DNA from: Anisakis pegreffii
Lineage: Eukaryota; Nematoda; Chromadorea; Rhabditida; Anisakidae
Direction: 5' to 3'
NCBI GenBank assembly: GCA_035041965.1
Contig: JAPYMA010000288.1
Location: forward strand, 1-64,000
DNA length: 64,000 bases
Shown here: piece by piece, positions 53,201 through 64,000 of the stretch
Layout of the letters: every line of letters begins with the position of its first letter
Position numbering within the stretch: position 1 is the stretch's first letter
Made by a program: the position numbers and the translations under genes
Notes under the pieces: model-generated
What the model was told of the DNA's origin: nothing
Seen by the model: the letters and a program-made list of their open reading frames with translations, nothing else
Database searches by the model: none

Positions 53201-54642
53201 AGATGATGCTCACAAATTGTGGCGATAATCGAGAACTCTGTGATCTCGATGAGCTTTACTAATGGCGCAGCACATCAGCTGCTTGAAAGTACCGAAATTC
53301 ATCCAGTCGTTCAATCGCTATTCTTGTGTAGCTTTCAGTTAGAACTTGCTATTGTCTTCGTAATTCCTTCACCGTTCTCATTCATTCCCGTTTATCAACA
53401 ATCATAACCACTGACTGTTCTCCGTTATGTGTTACGTATTTCTCTGTTATAATGATAACGACGCTGATCATTCTTATCTTTTACTCGTTTAATCGAGACA
53501 TAATTTAATCAGATTCTTAATTGAGGATTGTCCATCAGTTTGAGCATTGAACTTATCACTTCTTCATTCGTTCTCTATGGCTGAGGTATCATCTCATTCA
53601 TTTTATTTTTATCGTTTAAAATTTAACTGTAATCACTTTCAGTGAATGTTACCATGAAAAAAAAGATTGATTTTAGCTCATTGTCAGTGAAATAAAAAAA
53701 ATAGTAGTGAAACTCGTGGAGGATAGTGGAGATCGGTGATTAACATTATTATAGGGCCGGATGGAAAGACTTGGTTGTGGTGCAAGATGCTTAAAATTTT
53801 GTCTTTTTGTATTCAACCTCGTTTTTCTGGTTCGTTTTCATTTGATATTAATCGTGAATTTTCATTAACAACAAGGCGATTAAAGCGATTTCAGCTGAAG
53901 CATTGCAATGAAACCATTTCAATCAATTAAAATCAATTTCCACGCGCTGGGATTCATAGTGCATTGCAAATGCATAATGTGATGAATGTGATTGATGAAC
54001 AAAATGCAAAAAGAAAACAAAAATAGTTATTACCTTCTGCGGCCAACGGAGTATAATCAGAATGCCTGTTAATCTAGCGCACTCGTATCTCACGATCAGT
54101 GTGTTTTTGAATGCAATTGCATTTCCTGTTGAAAATGAATGAGAATTTTGTGATGCGTTTGTGCAAAATTTGATTAGTTCCTCTATCCTACTGAACTCCA
54201 TTCATGTGCTTTAAATCAACAACAAGTTCAGCCGTTATTCTGCAGTTTCCATATTCATTCTTTTTTTGAAGTATCCTCACAACAACAGCTCATTTTAAAG
54301 TTAAAATGAAATGAACATGTTCACCAATCATGCCAGATGGATATCATCTCATTTCAGTTTACTTTACTGCTAACATATGTGTCATACTTTTGACGAAGTC
54401 ATGCAATAAAATGTATTACGTCATTTCAGTAAAAATTTATCTGAATCACGACATTTAATAATTTCTCATAGTGTACTGTTATGAGATAATTCCAAATCAA
54501 ATTTTCACACTAGAGAAACACGGGCAAAAACATAAAATGAATCATTCTGAGACATTAAAGATCTGATTCGTTTCGAAGCATTATAAAATGAACACTGACC
54601 ATAGTGCAATGAATGCAACATGGAATAAAGAATTTTTTAAAG
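50251..54642. other. Intergenic 4.4 kb between filamin and tetraspanin
   Basis: This region should contain the filamin 3' UTR, the tetraspanin promoter and possibly its first coding exon. An AATAAA lies at 51022-51027. Two minus-strand open frames (51046-51378 and 51722-51970) have no recognisable domain or splice support. No tetraspanin first exon (start of the first membrane segment with its usual Asn) could be identified with confidence. Confidence 0.5.
51022..51027 (+). other. fln-2: Possible polyadenylation signal downstream of fln-2
   Basis: This AATAAA is the closest canonical signal I noticed after the filamin stop, but at about 770 nt it is distant. Variant signals nearer the stop are possible in such AT-rich DNA. 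Confidence 0.2.
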
Positions 54643-57600
54643 ATGTGTGGCTTTGTTTGTCTCGGAATTGGAAGTTGGCTGATGTTGGATCGGTACGCAG
54701 TTGATAATCTGGCTGCGGCCACTGAGAAGGTTCAGGGAACAATTACCGATGATGGATTGCGTGAGCTGGTTCGTTATTGATTACCGACGTTGAGTGTATG
54801 TGGCATTAGTATGATAGCAATGAAATGAACGTTGAAGGCGTCAAAACCAACAGCTGTCAGGCAAATTGGAACCTTATTAATTATTGGTGGCGTTATTGTT
54901 ATTGTGGTTTCATTTTTGGGTTGTTGTGGCGCAGCCAAGGAATGGAGACCACTGCTGTGTTGCGTTCGTTGTTTCATCATTATTCTCATTCTCTTCAGCA
55001 TCTCATTCTCATTCAGCGATAAAGGAACTGTAAATTTTTACGAACAGATTCTTTGAAGTCCCCTTCTCGATTCTCTCATCGATTTATTATTATCACTTTT
55101 TATGAGACTATTATTTTGGTTAAATTGTTCTTGGACAATACTCTGGAATTGGCCTTCTCTTGAAGTATTCGTACGGCAGTTGTAATCGACATCCTAAAAT
55201 AGTTTTGTTAATGCATTAACAGTTAATTGGTTATCAACATTTTCGTGCAATATCCAATTGTAAATTATTTTTCTCTCAGTATGCAACCTGTCTTATGGTC
55301 ATTTTGGCTACTGAAATTGCTGCTGCGATATATGCTGCAATGCACAGTCATATGGTAATTTCATTCACGGAACATTATCATCAATATATTTTGTTCATCC
55401 ATTTTGTCAGAATGTATTGCAATTATTGCAAAAACTGGAGATGCTCTGAATCGAAAGAAAGCAATTTTCAGTTTGAAAGAGATTTCCGACAAATTTTGAA
55501 AGCGTCCTTAAAATTGTACAATGGCACAGATGCAATGGAGAAGAACAAGGAGGACAATACAGTTCTCGTGAAAGCTGCCTGGGATAAAATTATGATTGAC
55601 GTATGCGCTTCATTCCAATGATTCTGAGGAATTTCTTTGATATCTCTAAAAATTGATTATTTTAACGTCAGTCGAGCGTTTATATAAAGAATATTTTGGT
55701 AGGAAATTGTTGTTTCGTTCATTCGAAGTGTTTTTATGAGGGAATGTGTATCATTCAATCAGCATGTTGTTTATATTTCAATGATTGAACAATCAAAATA
55801 TTTTGTTGCAACACTATTGCTACTCAGTTACCATTATGAACATGTTCTATTAGATAGGCTGTAATCTTTCTTATTTCTAAGAAATCGTGTTGTGGTGTCG
55901 ACTCAAAAATCGGTGACTTCAACGAAAGTGGATGGTATCAGTTAACAAAAAAACGACATCATTTTCCTCCAGCCTGTTGTCCACCAAACAGGGATGGCTC
56001 ACTGATGGAATTCTGCCCAAGGATATCACGATATGGCGATGTTTGTTCAGTTATCAATTTCATTCGTTCAGTGATTAGTATCATTCTCATACGGATGTCA
56101 CTTTTGTTATGACGAATATTATCGTTAGCATTGATTCAATTTAACACCAGTTCTGATCGTTCTTACTCATTGATTAAGGATGAGCTTATTAATATTCATT
56201 GTAATGCATGCTCTTCTCTCTAGTTCTCTCTTTGCAAGATTCTATTGGTAAGATCAATTAAATTATTTTTAAAATTTTTGAAAATATTCCGAAACAAAAG
56301 TATTCGAATGATTATTCTGTCGCACGATAGACACTGCTTCGTGAACTGTCTCCAGTTAACTTTGTCTTTTTAAAACATTTTTCGAAACTTTTTTGAAGCA
56401 TTCAATGATCTGAAATTCCTTTCTCACAACACACAACTTGCGATAGTATAAGCCAAAAAACGCTGCCAATTTGATTGCTATGTTTTTTTTAATTAGAGGA
56501 AAGGTTGAGTTCAAAAATCATTTGACTGCAGACACTGAACTCCATTCAGATTCTCATTTAACACTTAGCGTGGCTAGCTTCCATAGTATTTGAGCTTTAG
56601 TTTTTTATCGAATGCAATGCGATGTTGATGAGGATTTTAAATACTCCGATTTCATCACTGAGGGCGATCAATTTTAACAAAATGATTATTGTCAGTTAAC
56701 GGATCGAACAAAAGGGCGAAGTATCACTTATTGATCAGAATTGTGTAAATGACTGAGGGTTCGCTTTTAATATTACATTCGAGGGATGTGATTACATTGA
56801 AATTGAATCAGGTGAATGGATAACTTGAAATGGAACGCATGTTAAGCAATATTAATTGTGTTGTGGTTGGTGTCGTGGTTGAACAATGCATTTTGCAGGG
56901 ATGTTATACAAAAATTCAAGAATCAGTACAGGATTTGAGTACGCATTTTAAGATTGTTGCATGGACTGTATGTATTATTGCACTTATTCAGGTATTGTTC
57001 ATTTGATTGCATTTATCACGGCACATTATCATGCTTTACTTCATATCAACGCCTAAAAGCCATTCGCATGCCGAACGCCTAATGTTGTTGTTGGTGTTGT
57101 TTAGAAAGGGATCATGGTTGCTCAATTCTTACAGTATAAATGAATGCTACTGCTGATGCTGCAATGAAAGTTTGTGACTTGACTTAACACAAAATGTTTG
57201 CGCGAGAGGAATTTTGGCATTTTAGTTTTATTTACAGGCAGTTTCAATTTTTGAATTTTTAACTCAGTTGTTGAGGTTCAATAAAAATCATTGAAAGCAT
57301 AATAGGAACTCTTACGGACAATAGTTTTCGGAATCTAGAAGAAGTCAGTACCTCCGTAATCCGTTTTGCCTACGCCATTAATTAGTGCAGCTCTTTCTAA
57401 ACTTTGGATCACAAAAAATTCTGCAACAGTACAATTCCTTGAACCTATTGGGATTGTGATAGACGGGTCATACATAAAAAATTGGAGGTGGTCTTAAAAT
57501 TTATCGGGTGAATGGGAAAGTTTAAAAAGCATTGAACTGGAATACCTTTGGATACAAATTACTTACAGTTAGAGTGAACTTATTTTGAAGTGTTGATCGG

Positions 57601-57678
57601 CTGAACTATTTTCAGGTTTTTGGTATAACAGTCGCATTCTGTTTATGTAATTCTATTAATGAAGACGAACTTTATTGA
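54643..57678 (+). CDS. Tetraspanin (5' end uncertain)
   Basis: Tetraspanins are four-pass membrane proteins that organise partner receptors at cell surfaces. Exons: 54643-54768, 54838-54963, 55280-55354, 55472-55600, 55882-56040, 56899-56991, 57616-57678, all phase 0, giving about 256 residues. The second half of TM1 (CLGIGSWLMLD) is followed by the small loop, TM2 with the GCCGA motif, TM3 (LMVILATEIAAAIYAAM), and a large extracellular loop of about 114 residues with six Cys: CCG, a PACC pair, FC and GC. TM4 (VAWTVCIIALIQVFGITVAF) and a short tail ending NEDELY follow. The first half of TM1 is not visible, so a first exon probably lies upstream. Alternatively, an in-frame ATG at 54613 would start the protein without that splice, but with a short TM1. 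No canonical AATAAA is seen just after this stop. Confidence 0.85.
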
Positions 57679-59193
57679 AGATACGCTTTTACCTTGAAGC
57701 ATTTCCAAGCTGACATTGTCTGGAGAAGTATTGAGTCCGGACGTGTATCTTTATCGATGATGCGTTTCCGTTTGTTTTGTGTTGCTTCATTCGCGGTTGC
57801 AATCGTTTGTTTGTTTTTTTTTTAAGTTTTGAACAATGTTAAGAGAACAATTCGATTAATTGCTGATCGCATTCAACTGGTACGCATTTTTATGCTCAAT
57901 TTGCTGTAATGCTAGTTATGACTGACCTTATTAATGGTCCTTTATGTATTCACGGTCCTCATTTATTGTAAAATTCACCACATTATCAGTCTGATATGAA
58001 ACTAAATCTGTTGAAGCTTCAATGATACTTTCATGGGTAATCGGTCGACTGTGTTTTACTTCCAATAATTACCTCAAATTATGCATAACTTCGTAGAACT
58101 CTGGCAATAGCCCTTCATTCATTCATGATCGGTTCCACCTTGAACATAGAAGCGTGAAGTAATTGAGAGCGACAAGTTTCTCTCGACATAAATCACTCCT
58201 TTAGGCAACAACTGTTCTCATGCTGAACAGTTGCTGCCTATAACCTGTACCTTGCACATAGTTTTTCTGCAAGTGAACACAATTCACAATCCATTTGTCC
58301 TCTTGTCGGCGCAAACACCTCGAATAGGTGCCTATGAATAAAAAGAATGCGTGATAAGTGTAATGAGTATCATTCATGATAAGTCCGATGGGATGTGATA
58401 AGACCAGCACACTATTCGAATGCTGATTTGACAGTTGTTTGATTTTGATTAGCTCAGATTGACTGAAGATTTCTTGGGAAGAACGTTGATGGTTTTTTGT
58501 GTTGTGGTAGGTATTTCGTTGTGGTATTGTAAACTGATAATTTGATTTATTGCTGTTTCAGTTTTCACTCGATATCGTAATGTTGTTCGGTGATCACTTG
58601 CGTTGCATGTTGATATCAAATGTTCTGCTTCTGTTTCATTGGGAATTTCAATTTTTGCTAGCAAACTTGCATTTTCAATCGAATTTACCACTTCACAGTA
58701 ATTTCCCATCAAGCTTGTTCACAAATCTTGTTAGAATCTACTCCACCAAAATCATTCAATTTCGAATGGATGAAATTTCTTTAGCTGCTTTCATTGTTCT
58801 CCTAATTTTGCACTTTGTAACATTTAGACAACTATCAAGTAGTAGTGCGCATGTCAACTGCCAATGTCAGATGATGTCATCTGAAGCATGTTAATGAAAT
58901 GTGGTACACGAAATTGGACACTTGAAGAATTTTGCTAAATTATTAAGAGAGTGTTTAAGATTGATGAGGGTCAAAGTCATGTTGCTTTACGAGTCAAAAT
59001 GTTGATTCAATAATTGCGTATTGATGTCTCATTGTGATGATAACTTGTTTTTACACTATATACTACATGTGTTATCAATATGACTACTGAAAATTGTGAA
59101 TTTATGAGCGAGGATATTCTTGGATTTATTGGAGATGAGCTTATAGTAGAGATTTAATTTGTTTTGTGAGGAACATTTTCATTGAATTTATAG
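57679..59193. other. 1.5 kb between the two tetraspanin 3' ends
   Basis: There is no complete exon set for a second tetraspanin here. A phase-1-to-0 open stretch at about 57827-57880 and a short CCG-containing frame near 58480-58507 do not fit the phase-0 structure of the gene. The rest is AT-rich with unremarkable open frames. Confidence 0.45.
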
Positions 59194-59830
59194 GGCTGTA
59201 TTGAATTCATTCGTCAACCATTTATATTACGATTCTCTGCTACAGTTGGTATTCTTCTATTATTGGCTTCATTAAAGGTATGATGCTTGTCTTGTTTGCA
59301 TTGCTTTTTCGTCATGTTGTTATATTATAGATGCAAGAATCTGATATACGTGATATAGAATTAGGTGATTATTTAATTATACGAATATTTTGACTTATTT
59401 TCATAATTCATGAAGTATTTTCGGTTAACATGAATGGAATCTATCGCGTGACGTTGCATTGCATCGTTGAATTTTAAGATTGAAAGGGTATGAGTTGTGT
59501 AATGAGAAATCAGTACGAATTGATTAAAAATACTGTGGCTCGTCAAATAGCATTCATGCGAATTTCCGTATTACGAATTACAAATTTCTCTCTAGTGATA
59601 ATTTGATCAATTTCAAATGCTCACCACAAAATCAACTGCTTTCACGTTCACAACTTTCTGATCACTAATGGATTGAATTTCAATTCACCAAACGCTTTGT
59701 TGCAGTATATTCATGTAGAAAGCGACGTACGTACAAAAACCTAATTTACTGAATATTTCAGATTATTGGCATCATAATATCACTGAAGTTTCGATGGAGG
59801 ATCAAAGAAGACCTCTTATATTTGTATTAA
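59194..59830 (+). CDS. Alternative tetraspanin terminal exons (second TM4 and tail)
   Basis: Exon 59194-59277 starts GGC TGT, the same Gly-Cys that opens exon 56899-56991 of the tetraspanin upstream. It continues through a hydrophobic segment (FSATVGILLLLASLK). Exon 59762-59830 then gives IIGIIISLKFRWRIKEDL and stop TAA. Both are phase 0, so they can replace the upstream pair after exon 55882-56040 without changing frame. The tail is basic, unlike the acidic NEDELY tail of the first form. An AATAAA lies 35 nt after the stop. Mutually exclusive 3' ends of one gene are most likely; the remnant of a duplicated tetraspanin is the alternative. Confidence 0.65.
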
Positions 59831-60400
59831 ATGATTATTCTTTAATTATTTTTAATCAGCTGCGAATAAATTTATTTCTTGATCATTGATTGCCTCCTAC
59901 AGTGCCTCGCTTTTATGTTTGCTCTGGTTTTTGATCAGATTTCTTAGAATCATTTTATCATATTTCATCTTAAATTCTGCTATCGGATTCATTTCTAAAA
60001 CTAGTCTTTTTTTGGCTGAATTCAAGGCATTTTTTTGGCTGAAGTGGCAGTATATTTTGACACAGATTCAGACATGCTCATTGTCAGATTTCATCTTAAA
60101 TGACAATTTTTGGAAACCAATTAAAATACGCGATTTAAAATGTGTTATTGATGGCTCAGAGAGGAGTATTAATGTTCAAAAACGAAAAGCTTGCACTAAT
60201 CAGATGAATTTGTTTTGAATATGGAGAGCGCTCAGTTAACGTTAAATGATGCAAATGAAACCCGCTTGCTTGAAAGGTCGCGTGTTCGTGACAATAATCT
60301 GTCACAAACACAACATAACTGCGAAAATGATCGCACCGAACGAAATTATTTAAACTTTACATTTCGCGTCAGTTCAGTTCGTGTCGTTTCATTAAGCAAA
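59831..60400. other. Intergenic 0.57 kb before the monooxygenase gene
   Basis: This gap should include the tetraspanin distal 3' UTR and the promoter and 5' UTR of the monooxygenase gene. An open frame in the same frame as the monooxygenase start runs back to an ATG at 60215 and could extend the N-terminus by 62 polar residues. No specific promoter element was recognised. Confidence 0.45.
59865..59870 (+). other. Polyadenylation signal for the distal tetraspanin end
   Basis: The sequence AATAAA starts 35 nt after the TAA at 59828-59830, an ordinary distance. It supports 59762-59830 being a genuine terminal exon. Confidence 0.45.
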
Positions 60401-63400
60401 ATGCACGTGTTGAATATAATTCTTTCCATATTAATATTACTGTATGATAATGATAAAATATTATCATTATCAGAGCAAATATTCCACAATCAAATTACAT
60501 CGCATTTAAACGGTAACGACTTCCATACTTTGCATTTATTTGACTTTCCATCATCTTTTGTTGAAACTCGCTCGCCTACTTATCACAGAAGCAGTTTCGT
60601 TTCAATTATCTGAAGAAATGTTGGTAAATCTCCTCTTCGGAAACGGACCAAAGAGTAAAGTTATCCTGAGTCTAAGATAAATTGTGAGCCGTGCTGCCCA
60701 AATCAGACTATACACCTACAGCTGTGCTGTCGGTTGGATCCTAGCCGCGAATAAACCATGGAACAAGCTTCCTGATTCTTTCAGCCTTACTAAAACTGAC
60801 TCATTGGCTCAATCTAGCCCACATGTCATGGGCTTATCAATTTATAATCTATACCATTGTCGGATTAGATTTGCTGAACGCGAAAAATGCCCAGTTCGCT
60901 TGGAAGCGAATGTTGGCTCAAACACTGAATGTGTTTCACAAGCGAGAAAATTGTATGAATTGTGCAAAACGAACAGCTATATGATTTAGGATCGGAATTG
61001 AAGATTCGATTGAATTCATTATCATTCTCAGAAGTTTAAGGTACCAGAGTTGATGTGCTACTTGAACTGAATCTCAAAACCGAGCAGTTATATTATAACG
61101 TTCGAATATCTGGATTACCGATTGCGTGGTTTTTGATTGGTTTCAGTGATCACGGCGAATTTCGTGGAGCTGACTTTTGCAAGTTTGATGGTTCCAACCT
61201 CTTGGTGAAGACTTATTCGATTTCGTGATTGTTATCCAATAAACTCACCAACATTGACGCTGTTTTAATGTTTAGTAGTGATCGTAGTAATATCTCTTAA
61301 AATCTATAGCTTTAAAAAGTATTCATTCATTTATTATCAGTTCGTTTATGAATATTTGGACATTCTCAGGACGGTTACATTGGAAATGATTTGAGCATCG
61401 AAATCGATATGCAACAAGACTGTATTTTATACGATACTGACATGGAAGAATCAGTCCGCTTCAGCAAAAGATTAAGAACTTGTGATATGCGTGATTATGC
61501 CATTGAGGTAGCACTTAAAGACCTTATTATCACCATCGTTACTTCATTCTTCAACTTCTCTTCAATCACTGAAGCTGTTGCCTTCAGCACTGATCATTTC
61601 AATGAGCACAACATAGATGAGCAACTTGAAATTTCGTTCTAATATTATATAAGCTCAAAGCATTTAAAAATTGCTCCACTACCTTGTACTGTGAATAATG
61701 CAAGCGAAATTCTTATAAGAAAGTTCAGACCGGAACAACACAATTTTTGATCGCCATTGGGAATGGTGAGCAAGAATACTTGAGCGATGGCGGTGTATCG
61801 AAAGAAATTACCTTCGCTAATTTGTACGAGTATGAGTTGGATTTCAGTGACGAAGATACAAACACTTATCAAACATCAATCACGGCTAATGGTTTATTGA
61901 ATTTTGAATTATGAGTTTATTCCAGTTTAAAAAATAATATTCGATGGATAATGTCACCGCAATCAGTCAGCGTTAGATCAGTAAATGACAACTGTTCATT
62001 GTGATCAGTACAGCCAATAAATTTTAGATATTTATCTATTAGTGAGAACAACTGAGAGGATTCAGTGTTATATTCGGTTTGAACAAATGATAATTATTGT
62101 TTTTCAAGATGCGTTAATACCAGCTGAAGTCACAACGTATTGGTGTGCAGTTAAAAAATTGGATCCAGTTTTCTTAACAAAAAAGCATCACATTACTAAG
62201 ATATGTTCCGTTTATTATTTCAAATTCATTAAATGAGTTGGAAAAAATGAACAAAATAAGAATTATGCAAGCATATCCTAATGCTTTCAAGAGTGCTGAT
62301 ATTTGTTGTCCTATTTGAATGTAGCTTTTTAATTGCAGTGAAAGATCAATAATAACGAACGATCAAATCCGAATTGGATATAATTTTACTTTGAGGCAAA
62401 CATAACAAAAGGAAATGAAAAACTGGTGCATCACATGGAAATATATCAGTGTGTGAATCCAGGTAATGATTTCGAATGGTTCTACAACGGTGATTGTAAC
62501 AGTGCCGATAAACCTAAGGAAATGCACTCATGTTCGAAGGTGATTGCCGCATGGTCATTTGGAGCTGGAGTACGTTATACTACTATTTCTTTGCTTTACT
62601 CGATCACAAGCATAGATCAATTCGTTTGATGTTTGTTACAGGAATGAAATTAAATTTTAGGTCATAGCAAGCTAAGTTTTATCAGGCTATGTTCTTTCAA
62701 AGAACAAAATCGCTCGCAAGAAACTGAACGAAATACTCTTCATAATGAAACAAATTCAGCCCATTCACTTAAGTATTGAATAATAATGATATTAATAATA
62801 ATAATAATACTAACAATAATAATTGAATGACATTAATTGTATTATTAGTAATAATAATGAATAAAAGAGCAATGCTAACGTTCAGAATAACCGCAATATT
62901 AAAAGGGAACTAAAGAAATGAATGAAAAAATGAGGATAAAACTAAAACTTTCCAGGCATTAAACTATCCACCAGAGGCCGGTATGCCAATAGGTGGTGAT
63001 GATTACTATCCATACTTGATGGTAGAGATTCATTACAATAATGTTGATAAACTGAGCGGAGTGATTGACAATTCTGGTTTTACGCTCAGTTATACGGACG
63101 AGTTGAGGACGTACGATGCAGGCATATTGGAACTGGGATTGATTTACAGCGATGCGAACTCAATACCACCATATCAATACACATTCCCGATCAGTGGTTA
63201 CTGCACTCGTGATTGCACGGAACATGTTGGTCATGCTTTATTTATCACTGCTCATCGAGCATCACTCAAAACCGTTTCATTCATTTCAATTCGAGATCGA
63301 ATCAATGTCAATCCCCTAACAACAATTACACGAAAATTCCATCAAAATTTAACTGAAACGCCTAAGTGAAATGAAACAAACAAGCGGCTGTCAGGAGTGA

Positions 63401-63811
63401 TCAACTGATATCAATCATTTTATTCAGATATTATCGTTTTGAATATTACAGTTGCCATCGGAAGGCATCAATATATTCGCAACCCAATTACATGCGCACT
63501 TAACAGGACGTAAATTGTGGACGTTACATTATAGAAATGGCATTAAAATTGGTGAGATCAATCGCGAGAACCATTATTCACCACATTGGCAACATATCAA
63601 TATGCTTAAGGAGCCGATTAATGTGCTACCGGTTAGTGATCCGATTCATTTGGTTTAAAACTTGAAGTTCAAAACACTTCGTGATATTGAACGTAACCTG
63701 TACGACTGAACTTGATCTGAAAATATGACCAACAGCTGAGATGCCTTTCAGGGGGATGTTCTTTCGACAACTTGCGTTTATGAAACACTCAACAAGGACG
63801 ATTTTACTTGG
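60401..63811 (+). CDS. DOMON and copper type II monooxygenase, tyramine/dopamine beta-hydroxylase family (3' truncated)
   Basis: This enzyme family uses copper and ascorbate to hydroxylate the beta-carbon of amines in secretory vesicles; the nematode member TBH makes octopamine from tyramine. Exons: 60401-60512, 61041-61204, 61370-61507, 61729-61891, 62109-62209, 62396-62569, 62956-63225, 63452-63631, 63752-63811, with all phases matching (about 454 residues). A hydrophobic N-terminus (LNIILSILILLY) serves as signal peptide or anchor. A DOMON domain follows (WFLIGFSDHGEFRGADFCK, then RLRTCDMRDYAIE). Catalytic parts are YWCAVKKL, first copper site LVHHMEIYQC plus the His of VEIHYNN, and second copper site QLHAHLTGRK followed by NHYSPHWQ. 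The last exon (GDVLSTTCVYETL) ends at a donor, and the Met ligand and C-terminus lie beyond the window. The donor at 62209 is the least certain: it leaves one extra residue compared with the family. TBH is likely, but DBH-like MOXD proteins share these motifs. Confidence 0.88.
60513..61040. other. First intron of the monooxygenase gene
   Basis: The phase-1 donor AACG|gtaacg and the acceptor at 61041 join in frame. The intron contains a 101-codon open frame (60684-60989) with five Cys and no recognisable family, and the first exon's frame also stays open to 60613. Neither is needed for a continuous protein. Confidence 0.5.
62760..62870. repeat. AAT-triplet-rich tract
   Basis: Runs of aataataat and their variants are interrupted by a few other bases, within a monooxygenase intron. 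Similar but shorter tracts lie in filamin introns near 38036-38060 and 42864-42888. It is ordinary simple-sequence DNA. Confidence 0.7.
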
Positions 63812-64000
63812 GTATTGTTTGCTTTCTAAGAGGAAGTTTTAATTGAAATGTTAAGTCGGTAATATATTTTAATCTAAATGTTACTAACAAAATCATCGTA
63901 TAGACAATTATGTGAAGTTGAGGATCGATATGAAGCGATTGTTGAGTATCTAGAAGTAACGACAGCAAATACATTCAGTTTCTATCGCTTAACGTGATCA
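63812..64000. other. Right edge, intron of the monooxygenase gene
   Basis: The sequence after the donor at 63811 shows no continuation of the conserved domain (a GG-F and a D/E-E-M-C motif would be expected next). A short open frame ends at TGA close to the window end and does not resemble the family. The remaining exons must be to the right. Confidence 0.5.

Noticed and set aside
57827..57880. Short open segment ending in a GT donor after the proximal tetraspanin stop
   Set aside because: Its entry phase (1) fits no donor of the gene, and it lacks loop or membrane features.
58470..58512. Short frame containing a CCG motif between the two tetraspanin 3' ends
   Set aside because: It would need phase 2 at both ends, whereas every tetraspanin exon here is phase 0. 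The surrounding residues do not match the conserved loop.
59886..60218. 110-codon plus-strand open frame with hydrophobic segments
   Set aside because: It follows the tetraspanin distal stop and polyadenylation signal and resembles T-rich chance translation (Leu/Phe/Ile-rich) rather than a defined membrane protein.
60684..60989. 101-codon plus-strand open frame with five Cys
   Set aside because: It lies in the first intron of the monooxygenase gene, whose flanking exons join in frame without it, and no domain was recognised.

Overview
This is AT-rich, intron-dense eukaryotic DNA, most probably from a nematode. The evidence is a very long multi-exon filamin of the FLN-2 (Jitterbug-like) type, small exons with short AG-terminated introns (many acceptors read TTTCAG or (T)GAAG), and a tyramine/dopamine beta-hydroxylase-family gene. 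Species and clade cannot be fixed from the sequence alone. Many acceptors ending in AAG rather than CAG suggest something other than a typical Caenorhabditis, but that is inference. No rRNA, tRNA or CRISPR was recognised.

Layout. (1) 0.6-3.2 kb, minus strand: three exons of an unrecognised gene made of 35-residue repeats with a K-K-G-E-R core. Every exon is a whole number of repeats (35, 70 and 70 codons) and every visible boundary is phase 0. (2) 3.2-9.7 kb: no supported coding exon, one 59-bp near-perfect palindrome. (3) 9,718-50,250, plus strand: the body and 3' end of one filamin gene. I could chain 58 exons by hand with matching phase at every junction, giving about 3,200 residues. It has six repeats (plus the tail of an earlier one), a disordered Ser/Thr-rich region of about 750 residues, two repeats, a short Lys/Glu-rich insert, fifteen more repeats, and a Pro-rich C-terminus. 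The N-terminal actin-binding CH domains are not in the window, so the gene should begin further left. If so, the minus-strand repeat gene lies nested inside a filamin intron. (4) 54.6-57.7 kb, plus: a tetraspanin, complete except possibly its first coding exon. A second, different pair of terminal exons (fourth membrane segment plus tail) lies at 59.2-59.8 kb. (5) 60.4 kb to the right edge, plus: a copper type II ascorbate-dependent monooxygenase with a DOMON domain (dopamine/tyramine beta-hydroxylase family), cut by the window end before the last copper-ligand Met.

The three plus-strand genes are colinear but well spaced, and nothing indicates an operon. Filamin is an actin cross-linker and scaffold, the tetraspanin a membrane organiser, and the monooxygenase a secretory-pathway enzyme of amine transmitter synthesis, so no shared pathway is evident. 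Large filamin introns hold most of the repeats: an (AT)n tract, a TA-flanked MITE-like element, a short inverted/direct repeat unit, and a patch rich in gttctgttc words.
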